In this document: in pieces, positions 7,803 through 16,979 of the stretch
Layout: the number at the start of each line of letters is the position of its first letter
Numbering within the stretch: the stretch's first letter is position 1
Assembly: GCA_029218405.1 (NCBI GenBank)
Contig: JAQXRG010000055.1
Coordinates: 1 to 64,000, forward strand
Length of the DNA: 64,000 nt
Source: Bacteroidales bacterium
Lineage (GTDB): Bacteria > Bacteroidota > Bacteroidia > Bacteroidales > Bacteroidaceae
Direction of reading: 5' to 3'
The notes under the pieces: model-generated
Told to the model about the DNA's origin: nothing
Database searches by the model: none
What the model saw: only the letters and a program-made list of their open reading frames with translations
Translations under genes and position numbers: made by a program

Positions 7803-8804
7803 ATGAAATTTGTAACAGACGAAAAACTGACCATTGTGGGTGCTGCAGGTATGATTGGTTCTAACATGGCACAGACCGCCATCATGATGGGGCTGACCCC
7901 GAACATCTGCTTGTACGACCCCTACGCTCCGGGATTGGAAGGCGTGGCTGAAGAACTCTACCACTGCGGCTTCGAAGGCGTGAACGTAACTTTCACCTCT
8001 GATATCAAGGAAGCGCTGACCGGTGCCAAGTATATCGTGAACTCGGGTGGCGCTGCCCGCAAGGCTGGCATGACCCGTGAAGACCTGCTGAAAGGCAACG
8101 CCGCTATCGCCGAAGAGTTCGGTAAGAACGTGAAGCAGTACTGCCCGGACGTGAAGCACATCGTCGTTATCTTCAACCCCGCTGACATCACGGGTCTGAT
8201 CACCCTGCTGTACGCTGGTCTGAAGCCTTCGCAGGTAACCACGCTGGCAGCCCTCGACTCTACCCGTCTGCGCAGCGAACTGGCCAAGTACTTCCAGGTA
8301 GGCATCGACGAAGTGGAAAACTGCCGTACTTACGGTGGCCACGGCGAACAGATGGCTGTCTTCGCTTCTACCGCCAAGGTAGCTGGCACTCCGCTGACCG
8401 ACATCATCGGTACCGACAAGCTCCCGAAGGAAACTTGGGCTGAAATCCAGCAGAAGGTGACCAAGGGTGGTGCCAACATCATCGCCCTGCGCGGACGTTC
8501 TTCGTTCCAGAGCCCCTCTTACGTCTCCATTGAAATGATCGGTGCCGCTATGGGTGGCAAGGCCTTCCGTTGGCCCGCAGGCACATACGTTTCCAACGAC
8601 AAGTACGACCACATCATGATGGCTTGGGAAACTTCCATCACTGCAGATGGTTGCATCTGCCAGCCCTTGAACGGAACAGCTGAAGAACAGGCTGCACTCG
8701 ACAAGAGCTACGCTCACCTGTGCGAACTGCGTGACGAAGTCATCGCCATGGGTGTGTTGCCTCCCGTTTCTGAATGGAACAAGCTGAACCCGAACATCAA
8801 GTAA
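7803..8804 (+). CDS. mdh: Malate dehydrogenase
   Basis: NAD-dependent interconversion of malate and oxaloacetate, used in Bacteroidota mainly in the reductive branch toward fumarate and succinate. The 333-aa protein has the Rossmann glycine motif GAAGMIGSN near residues 13-21, a substrate Arg in AARKAGMTR, NPAD in the middle, and the catalytic His in YGGHGEQM. Length and motifs fit the Bacteroidota-type MDH. It is a monocistronic unit: its own consensus promoter upstream and a strong hairpin downstream. Codon choice is biased to a small set (AAC, CTG, GGT, GCT), as expected for a highly expressed gene. Confidence 0.94.
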   Translation: MKFVTDEKLTIVGAAGMIGSNMAQTAIMMGLTPNICLYDPYAPGLEGVAEELYHCGFEGVNVTFTSDIKEALTGAKYIVNSGGAARKAGMTREDLLKGNAAIAEEFGKNVKQYCPDVKHIVVIFNPADITGLITLLYAGLKPSQVTTLAALDSTRLRSELAKYFQVGIDEVENCRTYGGHGEQMAVFASTAKVAGTPLTDIIGTDKLPKETWAEIQQKVTKGGANIIALRGRSSFQSPSYVSIEMIGAAMGGKAFRWPAGTYVSNDKYDHIMMAWETSITADGCICQPLNGTAEEQAALDKSYAHLCELRDEVIAMGVLPPVSEWNKLNPNIK

Positions 8805-8859
8805 TCCGTAAGGGAATCAGAGAAGCATTCATTTCGCTTCCCCCTGCGGGAAGTCACAC

Positions 8860-8904
8860 AAAGCCAAATGTCTTGCTGAAGCCTCAGCAACGCATTTGGC
8901 TTTT
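8860..8904 (+). terminator. Terminator of mdh
   Basis: AAGCCAAATG pairs with CATTTGGCTT, with an inner stem TTGCTGA/TCAGCAA and AGCC loop, ending in CTTTTG. Long and nearly perfect. Confidence 0.8.
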
Positions 8905-8967
8905 GACTCCTCTGCCTCCCGCCTGACTGTTCACCACTTATGTACTGCTTCACAAAACGCTTCCAAG

Positions 8968-11241
8968 TTGATTGACCAGACCACCATAGACCGTATCATG
9001 GACGCGGCACAGATTGTAGATGTCGTCTCCGAGTTTGTCACGCTGCGCCGCCGAGGCACCAGCTACATCGGCTTGTGCCCTTTCCACAACGAGAAAACCC
9101 CATCGTTCAGTGTGTCCCCCAGCAAAGGACTCTGCAAGTGTTTCAGCTGCGGCAAGGGAGGCAACGTGGTCCATTTCATCATGGAGCACGAACAGCTCTC
9201 CTATTACGAGGCGCTGAAATGGCTGGCCAAGAAGTACAACATCGAGGTGAAGGAACGCGAACTGACCGAGGAAGAGAAGCAAGCCCACAACCTACGCGAG
9301 AGCCTGTTTGTCGTCAACCAGTTCGCCAACGACTATTTCCGTCATACCTTGTACAATACCCTCGACGGACAACGCATCGGCATGACCTACCTGCGGGGAC
9401 GCGGTTTCCGGGATGACATCATCCAGAAGTTCCAGCTGGGCTACAGCACCGACCAACGCGATGCCCTGGCACGTACCGCCCTCCAGAAAGGATACCAGGA
9501 AGACTATCTGCTGAAGACAGGGATCTGCTACCGAAAGGAAGACGGAAGCCTGCGCGACCGGTTCTGGGGACGAGTCATCTTCCCGGTCCACACCCTCTCG
9601 GGAAAAGTGGTCGCTTTCGGCGGACGAGTGCTGAACGCGGCGACCAAGAACGTGCAGATGAAGTACGTCAACTCGCCGGAGAGCGAGATTTACCACAAGA
9701 GCCGCGAGCTGTACGGCATCTTCTTCGCCAAGCAGGCCATCATGCGGCAGGACCGCTGCTTCCTGGTAGAAGGATATACCGACGTGATTTCCATGCACCA
9801 AAGCGGCATCGAGAACGTGGTCGCCTCGTCGGGAACCGCCCTGACCCCCGAACAGATACGGCTCATCCACCGTTTCACCAACAACATCACTGTGCTCTAC
9901 GACGGCGATGGAGCCGGCATCAAGGCCAGCATCCGAGGCATTGACATGCTCCTGGAGGAAGGCATGAACGTGAAGGTCTGCCTGTTGCCCGACGGCGATG
10001 ACCCGGACAGCTTCGCTCGGAAGCACAACGCCACGGACTACCAGGCGTACATCAACACGCACGAAGTGGACTTCATCCGCTTCAAGTCGCAGCTCCTGCT
10101 GGAGGAAACCGGGAAAGACCCCATCAAACGTGCGTCGCTCATCAGCAGCATCGTGAAAAGCATTTCCGTCATCCCCGACAGTATCGTGCGTTCGGTGTAC
10201 ATCCGAGAATGCAGCCAGCAGCTGGCCATCGAAGAGAAAGTGCTGGTGGAGGCTACGGCCAAGCTGATTGAGCAGGCCCGCGAGAACCGGTTCAAGGAAC
10301 GCCAACGCCGCGAACAGCAGGAAGCCCGGAAGCTCCGGCAGACCGCAGCAGGGACAACAACCACAGGGACGACATTCCAGCCGGCAGCCGGCACCTCGGC
10401 AACCGGCCCCACAGGCGCAGCCGTCTCAGGTACCTTCTTGCCTCCGGAAGCCTCCGCTCCGGGAACCTCGTTCCCTCCGGAAGCCTCCGACCCAGGAGCA
10501 CCTTTTCCACTGACAGCCGCCGTCCCGGGAGCACCGTACCCGTCGGAAATCCCTGCCGCCATCGGCCCCGGACTGCCGGACGTACCCCCTCCCGACTTCC
10601 CGCCAGAAGCCACGAGCACTCCTCCCGCCGACGTGGATGAGTATTACAGCTCCTTCATTCCCCAACAGGGGAACGAGGAAAAAGTGTTCTATGCCAAAGA
10701 AGAGGAACTGGTACGGATGATTATCCGCTACGGAGAAAAAATTGTCTGTTACATGGAGACTGAAGAAGGAGAGCAACTGCCCCTGACTGTCATCCAATAC
10801 ATCTCTATGGGACTGAAAGAGGACGGACTGCAGTTTCACGATGCCCTGCACCGGCAACTCCTGAAAGAGGCTGAGCAACATGCGTCCGACCCCCTTTTCG
10901 TGGCCGAGCGCTACTTTATCCAGCATCCCGACCCGGCCATCAGCAGCCTGTCCGCCAACCTGGCGAACGAACGCTACCAGCTCAGCAAGTACCACTCGAA
11001 AGCCCAGAAGATTATCACCGATGAGGAACGGCTGCACGAACTGGTGCCCCGACTGCTGACCGACTTCAAGATGTCCATCGTAGATGAGGAGCTGAAGCAC
11101 ATCCTCCAAGCCTTGGGCGACCCGGCCGTTGCCGGCGACCCCCAGCGTTGCACAGAGGCGATGCAACGCTACAAAGACCTGCACGCCACGCAGAGCCTGT
11201 TGGCGCAACAGGCCGGCGACCGCGTGGTGCTGAAGGTCTGA
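8968..11241 (+). CDS. dnaG: DNA primase DnaG
   Basis: Synthesises RNA primers at the replication fork. From the proposed TTG start (LIDQTTIDRIMDAA) the protein has the zinc-binding domain CPFH...CFSC (Cys37, His40, Cys58, Cys61), the catalytic core, and the TOPRIM domain (FLVEGYTDVISMHQ near residue 265, YDGDGAG near 310). The ORF track starts 24 codons upstream (MAFDSSAS...), but IDQTTIDRIMDAA is the normal DnaG start, so I prefer the TTG; there is no in-frame ATG at that place. An unusual feature is a Pro/Ala/Thr-rich tract of about 100 residues (roughly 460-557, repeats of FPPEAS and PGAPFP types) before the C-terminal helicase-interacting region. It converges on folE with a single base between stops. 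Confidence 0.94.
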   Translation: MIDQTTIDRIMDAAQIVDVVSEFVTLRRRGTSYIGLCPFHNEKTPSFSVSPSKGLCKCFSCGKGGNVVHFIMEHEQLSYYEALKWLAKKYNIEVKERELTEEEKQAHNLRESLFVVNQFANDYFRHTLYNTLDGQRIGMTYLRGRGFRDDIIQKFQLGYSTDQRDALARTALQKGYQEDYLLKTGICYRKEDGSLRDRFWGRVIFPVHTLSGKVVAFGGRVLNAATKNVQMKYVNSPESEIYHKSRELYGIFFAKQAIMRQDRCFLVEGYTDVISMHQSGIENVVASSGTALTPEQIRLIHRFTNNITVLYDGDGAGIKASIRGIDMLLEEGMNVKVCLLPDGDDPDSFARKHNATDYQAYINTHEVDFIRFKSQLLLEETGKDPIKRASLISSIVKSISVIPDSIVRSVYIRECSQQLAIEEKVLVEATAKLIEQARENRFKERQRREQQEARKLRQTAAGTTTTGTTFQPAAGTSATGPTGAAVSGTFLPPEASAPGTSFPPEASDPGAPFPLTAAVPGAPYPSEIPAAIGPGLPDVPPPDFPPEATSTPPADVDEYYSSFIPQQGNEEKVFYAKEEELVRMIIRYGEKIVCYMETEEGEQLPLTVIQYISMGLKEDGLQFHDALHRQLLKEAEQHASDPLFVAERYFIQHPDPAISSLSANLANERYQLSKYHSKAQKIITDEERLHELVPRLLTDFKMSIVDEELKHILQALGDPAVAGDPQRCTEAMQRYKDLHATQSLLAQQAGDRVVLKV

Positions 11242-11242
11242 G

Positions 11243-11836
11243 TCACCCGTTCCGGCGAATCAGGTTCATGAACTCCTCGCGGGTCTTGGCCTGATTGAAC
11301 GCGCCGGTAAAATCCGAAGTGGTCGTCACGGAGTTCTGTTTCTCCACGCCACGCATCTGCATGCACATGTGCTTGGCCTCGACTACCACCATCACGCCCA
11401 GCGGATGCAGGGTCTCCTGGATGCACTCCTTGATTTGCAGGGTCATCCGCTCTTGCACCTGCAGCCGGTGCGAGAAGATGTCCACCACACGCGCAATCTT
11501 GCTCAATCCGGTGATATAGCCGTCCGGGATATAAGCCACATGCACCTTGCCGTAGAAAGGCAGGATATGATGCTCGCACATCGAGAAGAAGTCAATGTCC
11601 TTCACGATGACCATCTGCCGGTATTCCTCCTTGAACTTCGCGGCATTGAGCACCTCCTTCGGATCCACATCGTATCCACGGGTCAAGGTCAGCATTGCCT
11701 TCGCCACCCGCTCCGGGGTCTTCAGCAATCCTTCGCGTTCAGGATCCTCCCCCAACAACGACAGGATTTCGCGGTAATGCCCCATCAGCTGCTCCACCTT
11801 CTCGGCGGGCCACTGCATCAGATTCGTATCTATCAT
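11243..11836 (-). CDS. folE: GTP cyclohydrolase I
   Basis: Converts GTP to 7,8-dihydroneopterin triphosphate, first step of folate (and pterin/queuosine) synthesis. The 197-aa protein shows zinc ligands in SMCEHH (Cys87, His90) and Cys158 ([10 protein letters not shown]), the signature [20 protein letters not shown], and catalytic HHILPF. Length is typical. Last gene of a minus-strand cluster: the ATG follows the stop of the SPOR gene after one base, so translation is probably coupled. It converges with dnaG; the two stop codons are one base apart and no terminator fits between them. Confidence 0.96.
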   Translation of the reverse strand: MIDTNLMQWPAEKVEQLMGHYREILSLLGEDPEREGLLKTPERVAKAMLTLTRGYDVDPKEVLNAAKFKEEYRQMVIVKDIDFFSMCEHHILPFYGKVHVAYIPDGYITGLSKIARVVDIFSHRLQVQERMTLQIKECIQETLHPLGVMVVVEAKHMCMQMRGVEKQNSVTTTSDFTGAFNQAKTREEFMNLIRRNG

Positions 11837-11837
11837 C

Positions 11838-12299
11838 TTATTCCATTGGTATGTTTATATTCTCTCGCACGATGGCGACTTCCTTGAATTTCCCGCTGCC
11901 CTTCAATTGGCGCATCGCGGCATACGCCTCCTCCATCGTCTTGTAATCGCCTACCCTGCACAGCCAACGCGGCGGCAGGAAGTACGTATAGACCGAAACA
12001 GCCGGAAACTCCTTCTTCACTTTATCGGCCACGGCTGTCGCCTCGTTACGGGCCGCACGCGAGTTGTTGCCCGCATACACCTGTACACGGTAGCCCTTCG
12101 CCTTCAGCTGGTTCTGCCCTTCCGTCTCCGCCGATGCCTGGTAACGTCGGCCTATCAGTGCGGCAATCTCCGCGCTCTGGTGGACCGTCACTTCCCCCTG
12201 GCCGATACGGCGGGTCTGCAGGTCATCCACAATGGTCTGCGCGTCCAGCGCGCCGGCGGCCGCCACCAGCATTATTCCTGCCAACAAATACTTTCTCAT
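11838..12299 (-). CDS. Secreted SPOR-domain protein
   Basis: 153 aa. An N-terminal signal peptide ([21 protein letters not shown]) places it in the periplasm. The C-terminal half ([20 protein letters not shown]... to ICKVGDY-like [14 protein letters not shown]) is a SPOR domain, which binds denuded glycan strands of peptidoglycan at division sites. No enzymatic domain is present. It sits between tpiA and folE and abuts folE by one base. A terminator hairpin separates it from tpiA, although some readthrough could still supply it. Role beyond septal peptidoglycan binding unknown. Confidence 0.85.
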   Translation of the reverse strand: MRKYLLAGIMLVAAAGALDAQTIVDDLQTRRIGQGEVTVHQSAEIAALIGRRYQASAETEGQNQLKAKGYRVQVYAGNNSRAARNEATAVADKVKKEFPAVSVYTYFLPPRWLCRVGDYKTMEEAYAAMRQLKGSGKFKEVAIVRENINIPME

Positions 12300-12320
12300 G
12301 TTCCTTCCTAAAAAAACTCA

Positions 12321-12349
12321 GGAACACAAAGAACGTGCCTTTGTGTTCC
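12321..12349 (-). terminator. Stem-loop between tpiA and the SPOR gene
   Basis: Perfect 11-bp stem GGAACACAAAG/CTTTGTGTTCC with a 7-base loop; read on the minus strand it lies just after the tpiA stop and is followed by a T-containing stretch (TGAGTTTTTTTAG). It probably terminates or attenuates the tpiA transcript. Confidence 0.7.
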
Positions 12350-12366
12350 CTTGTCATTACTTCCGA

Positions 12367-13122
12367 TTAGTTAAAAGCGTCGATGATGCCCTTGAAATCA
12401 GCCACCTTCAGTGCGGCGCCACCGATCAGGCCACCGTCAACATCGGGGTTAGCGAACAGTTCCTTCGCATTCGAAGGCTTGCAGCTGCCACCATACAGGA
12501 TGGAGGTGTTGTCGGCCACTTCCTGGCCATACTTGGCAGCCACCAACGAGCGGATGTGCGCGTGGATTTCCTGTGCCTGAGCGGGAGTAGCGGTCTTACC
12601 GGTACCGATGGCCCAAACCGGCTCGTAAGCCAGGATTACCTTACCGAAGTCCTCTGCTGAGAGCGAGAAGACAGAAGCCAGCTGAGCTTCCACCACTTCG
12701 TTCTGCTTGTTGGCTTCGCGCTCTTCCAGCACTTCGCCGATGCAGAAGATGGGCTTCAGGTTGTTGGCCAATGCCAGCTTCACCTTTTCTTCCAGGATTT
12801 CAACAGTTTCGTGGTAGTAAGCACGACGTTCAGAGTGACCCAGGATAACGTACTGAGCCCCTGTAGAAGCTACCATGGCTGCAGAAACCTCACCCGTATA
12901 TGCGCCCGATACCTTGTCGGCACAGTTCTCGGCACCTACACCAATGATGGCACTGTCCACGATAGGAGTAACAGAAGCCAGGTGGATAAACGGAGTGCAG
13001 ATGATAACGTCGCAGTTGGGTTTCTCTGCGGTCAGTGCCTCGTTCAATTCTTTCGCCAAAGCGATACCTTCTTGCAGGGTCTTGTTCATTTTCCAGTTAC
13101 CTGCTACAATGTTCTTTCTCAT
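12367..13122 (-). CDS. tpiA: Triosephosphate isomerase
   Basis: Interconverts dihydroxyacetone phosphate and glyceraldehyde 3-phosphate in glycolysis. All active-site residues are visible: Lys11 in GNWKMNK, His96 in ILGHSERR, Glu167 in AYEPVWAIG, and the phosphate-gripping YGGS and GGAALK loops. 251 aa is the usual length. It is third to fourth in a minus-strand run (M23, DUF1599, BT_3928-type, tpiA) with only 20 bases to the preceding gene, and a hairpin follows. Codon use is strongly biased, as for an abundant enzyme. Confidence 0.97.
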   Translation of the reverse strand: MRKNIVAGNWKMNKTLQEGIALAKELNEALTAEKPNCDVIICTPFIHLASVTPIVDSAIIGVGAENCADKVSGAYTGEVSAAMVASTGAQYVILGHSERRAYYHETVEILEEKVKLALANNLKPIFCIGEVLEEREANKQNEVVEAQLASVFSLSAEDFGKVILAYEPVWAIGTGKTATPAQAQEIHAHIRSLVAAKYGQEVADNTSILYGGSCKPSNAKELFANPDVDGGLIGGAALKVADFKGIIDAFN

Positions 13123-13142
13123 TTTGTTATATCATTAAAGGG

Positions 13143-14471
13143 TTAATGTTGTTCATTCTCAGTCTCTTGTCGGTCCTTCTGCCCACGTTGTCCCTTCCGC
13201 CGCTCCTTGCGTCCCAGCCAGGCCAGGTCGGCCAGCGAGAACATGACCAGCGGACCGAAGAACCACCCCAGCACCTCGCCGATTTTGCGGCTCACGCTCT
13301 TCCGGTTCACCTGCCCCAACGGCAGTTCGTCCAAGGGAGCGCTCAGCTGGAACTCGTCGGGGAAGTTGTTCACACTCCATTTGTTGAGCACTACCCCGCG
13401 CTGCAGCAAGACCAGTCCCGGATGCGAACGGACCATGGACTTCAGGGTCACGTCCTCCATCCATGCAAAGGGGTATTCCGCCCCCGTGTTCTCCTGCCAG
13501 TCGATGACGGCCTGACCCGACGAGGCCGTCACACACAAGAACCGGTAGCCATGCTCCACGCAGTAGTCATAGACCTCGTTCTGCAGATCCATCCCACTGT
13601 CGTCCGCCATTTGCAGGTAAGGAGCCACCAGCAGGAACGTATAATTCCCGTCCGCCAGCACTTCTTCGGACACTTCCGTCCCATCCTCCTGCAAAGTTAT
13701 TGAAAAATCACGAATCGGAGGCTCATATCCGGGCTCTTTTTCGATAGTTTTTGCTTCCACAAAGTGCCAGGTGGAGTCCGAAGGGTAATTATCGACGGTA
13801 AACTCCTCCTGCTGGCCGTCCTTTTCGCAGACATACACCGTTTCCAGCACCGAGAGCTTCTCGCCTTCGGGCACCTCCATCCCCTTGCGGATGTCCGCAC
13901 CGATGGCGAACGGGCTGAAGTCAAAGACAGGCAGCTCGCGCAGACAGTACAAGGAAAAGAAGATGATAAAGACAATGCCGTACAAGGCAATCAGCCAATC
14001 GACCTTATAAGTGACCAGCTTGAACAGCCACCGCTGCCCCCTGTGCACCACCAGGACAGCCGCCAGCAACACCACGTTCTTGAAAAAAGTCTCCCAGTTG
14101 GTCAGTACCACCGCATCGCCGAAACAGCCACAGTCCGAGATGGGATTGGCCACGGCCAACCAAAGGGTCAGCGGAGTCATCACCGCCATGAACAGCACCG
14201 ACAGCGAAGCGGTCGTCGCACGGCGGATGCCAAAAAACAAGGACAGTCCCAGCGAGAACTCGAAGACGGCCAAGGCCAGCCCCGCCAAAAACGGATAGGC
14301 CATCGGAAGCGACTCCACGCCCAGGGCCACTAAGTAATCCTGCAGCTTGTAATACGTGCCCCAAGGGTCGTTGGCCTTGACAAACCCTGAAGCGATGAAC
14401 ACCGCCCCTACCAAGAAGCGGCACAGGTTCACCCCTACCTTCCGGACGGTATGTACATAGCTATTCTCCAA
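13143..14471 (-). CDS. BT_3928-type membrane protein with DoxX-like N-terminal domain
   Basis: 442 aa. The first half is a DoxX-like four-helix membrane domain (FLVGAVFIASGFVKANDPWGTYYKLQDYL, then helices with SDCGCFGDAV, a MauE/DoxX-type cysteine loop). A fifth helix near residue 160 leads into a periplasmic or cytoplasmic domain with thioredoxin-fold flavour (YTFLLVAPYLQMAD, AWMEDVTLKSMVRSHPGLVLLQRGVV) but no CxxC. The last helix and a basic tail (KERRKGQRGQKDRQ) close it. Bacteroidota genomes carry this family beside tpiA, and the name BT_3928 family is used for it. The ATG overlaps the DUF1599 stop by 11 bases. Function unknown; a redox or quinone role is guesswork. Confidence 0.8.
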   Translation of the reverse strand: MENSYVHTVRKVGVNLCRFLVGAVFIASGFVKANDPWGTYYKLQDYLVALGVESLPMAYPFLAGLALAVFEFSLGLSLFFGIRRATTASLSVLFMAVMTPLTLWLAVANPISDCGCFGDAVVLTNWETFFKNVVLLAAVLVVHRGQRWLFKLVTYKVDWLIALYGIVFIIFFSLYCLRELPVFDFSPFAIGADIRKGMEVPEGEKLSVLETVYVCEKDGQQEEFTVDNYPSDSTWHFVEAKTIEKEPGYEPPIRDFSITLQEDGTEVSEEVLADGNYTFLLVAPYLQMADDSGMDLQNEVYDYCVEHGYRFLCVTASSGQAVIDWQENTGAEYPFAWMEDVTLKSMVRSHPGLVLLQRGVVLNKWSVNNFPDEFQLSAPLDELPLGQVNRKSVSRKIGEVLGWFFGPLVMFSLADLAWLGRKERRKGQRGQKDRQETENEQH

Positions 14472-15000
14472 ATTCCAGTTTGATTAGCCCGAACACCGCA
14501 TAGTTCATCATATCCATATAGTTGGCGTCAACCCCTTCAGACACCAACGTGGCACCGCTCAGTGCCTCAATCTGCTTGGTCCGGTAAATTTTCATCAGAA
14601 TCAAGTCAGTATAGGAAGAGGGGCGCATGCTCCGCCACGCCTCCCCATAGTCATGGTTCTTCGCCAGCATCAGTTCCAGCGCCTTGTGCGCCTGCTCATC
14701 GTACAGGTCAAGCGCCTGCTGCTCGGTCAGGTCATCCCTGTCGGAATAGCCCAATTTCAGTTGAATCAGCCCGATGATGCTGTAGTTGACAATCGCTATC
14801 CACTCCGGCCGAACCCCTTCATCCACCAGTGCCACCCCCGTCGTCTCGATGCTACGGATACGGTTGGCCTTGATGAAAATCTGGTCGGTGACCGATGTAG
14901 GACGCAGGATGCGCCACGCCGCCCCGTAGTCGTGCAGTTTCTTGGCGTACAAGTCCCGGCACAGCGCGACCACCTGTTCGAATTGCTGCCTCGTATCCAT
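14461..15000 (-). CDS. DUF1599-family protein made of two tandem repeats
   Basis: 179 aa with no signal peptide, so cytoplasmic. The sequence is two copies of one unit of about 70-80 residues: AKKLHDYGAAWRILRPTSVTDQIFIKANRIRSIE...VNYSIIGLIQLKLG and AKNHDYGEAWRSMRPSSYTDLILMKIYRTKQIE...MNYAVFGLIKLEFG. HDYG.AWR.(M/L)RP.S.TD is conserved in both, which suggests a symmetric ligand or active site. Fits DUF1599, common in Bacteroidota at this locus. No biochemical role is known to me. Ten bases separate it from the M23 gene, and it overlaps the next gene. Confidence 0.8.
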   Translation of the reverse strand: MDTRQQFEQVVALCRDLYAKKLHDYGAAWRILRPTSVTDQIFIKANRIRSIETTGVALVDEGVRPEWIAIVNYSIIGLIQLKLGYSDRDDLTEQQALDLYDEQAHKALELMLAKNHDYGEAWRSMRPSSYTDLILMKIYRTKQIEALSGATLVSEGVDANYMDMMNYAVFGLIKLEFGE

Positions 15001-15010
15001 CGTCTTCTTC

Positions 15011-15934
15011 TTATGAACACTTCAGCACCTGTCCGATGCGCAGGGTGGTGGTCCGTTTGATACCGTTCAGGCGGCACAGACGGTCGATGGAGATACGGTA
15101 CTTGCGCGAGATGCTTCCCAGCGTGTCCCCTTTCTTGATCTTGTGGTAACGGATGGCCGATTCGTCCGCCTCTTCCGCCACTGCGGCCACCGCCCCTTTC
15201 TTGCCCGAGCGGACAGCCGCCAAGGCACGTGTGCGCTGGTTGGCGTAGCGGTTGGCCCCGCGGATGAACAGATAGCTGTCGGCCACAATATCCTGGTTCG
15301 GGAAGTCAAAGATAAATTCAGGATTGATGACCTCACCGAGGAAGCGGGTCTCGAAGTGCAGGTGTGAGCCTGTGGAACGACCCGTGTTCCCGCCCAAGCC
15401 GATGGGATCGCCCGCCTTGACGTATTCGTCCTCCTTCACAATCTGTTTCGAGAGGTGTCCATAGACGGTCTCCAGTCCGTTGTCGTGGCGGATGACCACA
15501 TACTTTCCATAGCCCCTGCGCTCGTACTTCACCATGCGCACCCGTCCATCGAAGGCCGCGCGGATGGTGTCACCGATATAGACCTTGATGTCCAGTCCGT
15601 TGTGCATCCGTCGCCAGCGTGGACCGCATTTCGAGGTAATCTTTGTCTGGTGAGTAGGCATATAGAAGCCCGTGAGGTCGATGCGGAAACTGTCGGGGAC
15701 ACTTACCGTATTCCCGTACGCATGCACACGGTCATTGTTCCAATTGGGATAAAGGCTGTACGCCGGATAGACCGACTGTTCCACTTTAATCTGGCGAATC
15801 AGCGCCAGCGAGTCAACCGCCTTGAGCTTTCTGTCGATGGGAGCCTGACGGGCCAGCAAATCCTGTCCCGACACCTGGACACTGACCAGCGCCAAGGCGG
15901 CCATCGCAACTGTACGAATACGTTTTAAAATCAT
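15011..15934 (-). CDS. Secreted M23-family peptidoglycan endopeptidase with LysM domain
   Basis: 307 aa with a signal peptide (MILKRIRTVAMAALALVSVQVSGQ). The middle is an M23 (LytM-type) zinc endopeptidase: H-x3-D in MHNGLDIKV and the HLH motif in TGSHLHFE, with GYGKYVVIRH and YGHL between them. The C-terminal 45 residues are a LysM module (YHKIKKGDTLGSISRKYRISIDRLCRLNGI). It should cleave peptide cross-links in the periplasm. It heads the minus-strand run leading to tpiA, with its own promoter and a leader of about 140 bases. The zinc ligands appear intact, so an active enzyme is expected. Confidence 0.93.
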   Translation of the reverse strand: MILKRIRTVAMAALALVSVQVSGQDLLARQAPIDRKLKAVDSLALIRQIKVEQSVYPAYSLYPNWNNDRVHAYGNTVSVPDSFRIDLTGFYMPTHQTKITSKCGPRWRRMHNGLDIKVYIGDTIRAAFDGRVRMVKYERRGYGKYVVIRHDNGLETVYGHLSKQIVKEDEYVKAGDPIGLGGNTGRSTGSHLHFETRFLGEVINPEFIFDFPNQDIVADSYLFIRGANRYANQRTRALAAVRSGKKGAVAAVAEEADESAIRYHKIKKGDTLGSISRKYRISIDRLCRLNGIKRTTTLRIGQVLKCS

Positions 15935-16078
15935 TCTGTTCTCTATCTTTTTTTGGGGAAGGTATTGCTACCTGTCAGCATTCACTATACATTCATTCAA
16001 GCGCGTTGTCCCCTTCCGGCATCCTCCGGACAGCCCCAGCCAACTCGGCTCCGCACGGGGTACGGAACAAACACGTTT

Positions 16079-16109
16079 CAAAGATAAACATTTTCAGAGA
16101 AACGGCAAA
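16079..16109 (-). promoter_or_regulatory. Promoter of the M23 peptidase cluster
   Basis: Minus-strand TTTG, 19-base spacer, TATCTTTG; exact consensus. It gives a leader of about 140 bases before the M23 ATG. Confidence 0.75.
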
Positions 16110-16178
16110 ACCCGGTTAACTATTTTTCAAGTAAAATTTGTAAGATACCTTATTTGTATTGTATTTACACCGAAGTTT

Positions 16179-16194
16179 TATGTTGTACAACATA
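16179..16194. repeat. Perfect 16-bp palindrome TATGTTGTACAACATA
   Basis: Uninterrupted palindrome in the AT-rich gap between the DUF3256 stop and the M23 promoter, about 70 bases upstream of that promoter's -33 box. Possible operator. Its core GTTGTACAAC recurs inside the zapA-rny structured element. Confidence 0.4.
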
Positions 16195-16215
16195 CATTCC
16201 TTCCGAACATACCGG

Positions 16216-16863
16216 TCATTCCCCGCCTTCCCGTCGGAACTTCCCGTCCTTCCAGCTGTAGGCCACCGGCACTTTGCGCACATAGTTCCGGAGTTGCTCC
16301 CCCTTCTCCTTCTCCATATAATCGGGCGTCGTATAGACGAACGACAGCGAGTCGGAAGTCGCCGACAGCGAAGCCTTCATCAGCAGCATGTCTGCCTCCC
16401 GCCGGAGGTTCCTCATCGCATCGGTCTCCGCCTGCACAGTAGTAGGATAGAAGTCGTCCTCGACCGGGAGCGACACGAAGTCGGCCGTCGGCAGCGATTC
16501 CCAGCGCACCGAATAAAAGGCCACCCGGCTGTCAGCCACAGGTGCCTGGCAGGTATGAACCACACAGATGACATTCACTGAATCGTTCACCGGCAGCAGC
16601 TTCATCTCGACGGTGCTCATCGCCGTCTCTTTCAGCAACAAGTAGTTGTCCGTCAGCCGCAGCATCTCGGCCTTTCCTCCGAAACGGTCCTTCACTTCCG
16701 CCTTCATGCCGCCCTCCAGGAAGTCACCGAAATCCTCCCGGTTCACCTTGGTCAGCAACGGCGCCAGCGAATCGGGCATATTCACGAACAAGTTTTTCAG
16801 CTCCTGCGCCCTGACGGCAACTCCCGCCAGCAGCGCCACACACACTACAAGATATCTTTTCAT
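16216..16863 (-). CDS. Secreted DUF3256-family protein
   Basis: 215 aa from MKRYLVVCVALLAGVAVRAQ, a clear signal peptide; the ORF track start is five codons earlier (MVTGT) and would spoil it. The mature part begins LKNLFVNMPDSLAPLLTKVNREDFGDFLEGGMKAEVKDRFGG and matches the DUF3256 family typical of Bacteroidales. No catalytic motif is recognisable. It is probably periplasmic or surface-associated. Monocistronic: a palindrome and another promoter lie downstream, and its own promoter is upstream. Confidence 0.8.
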   Translation of the reverse strand: MKRYLVVCVALLAGVAVRAQELKNLFVNMPDSLAPLLTKVNREDFGDFLEGGMKAEVKDRFGGKAEMLRLTDNYLLLKETAMSTVEMKLLPVNDSVNVICVVHTCQAPVADSRVAFYSVRWESLPTADFVSLPVEDDFYPTTVQAETDAMRNLRREADMLLMKASLSATSDSLSFVYTTPDYMEKEKGEQLRNYVRKVPVAYSWKDGKFRREGGE

Positions 16864-16888
16864 CGTTCCAGTTACCATTTATGAGTTG

Positions 16889-16919
16889 CGAAGATACTAC
16901 AAGCCCGCTAACCTCCCAA
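16889..16919 (-). promoter_or_regulatory. Promoter of the DUF3256 gene
   Basis: Minus-strand TTGG, 19-base spacer, TATCTTCG, one mismatch from TAnnTTTG, 25 bases before the ATG at 16863. Confidence 0.55.
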
Positions 16920-16979
16920 CAAAAAAAGGAGTTTTTAACGTCTTCACGGCACGTTTCGACGAAAGAAACCGTCCGATTG

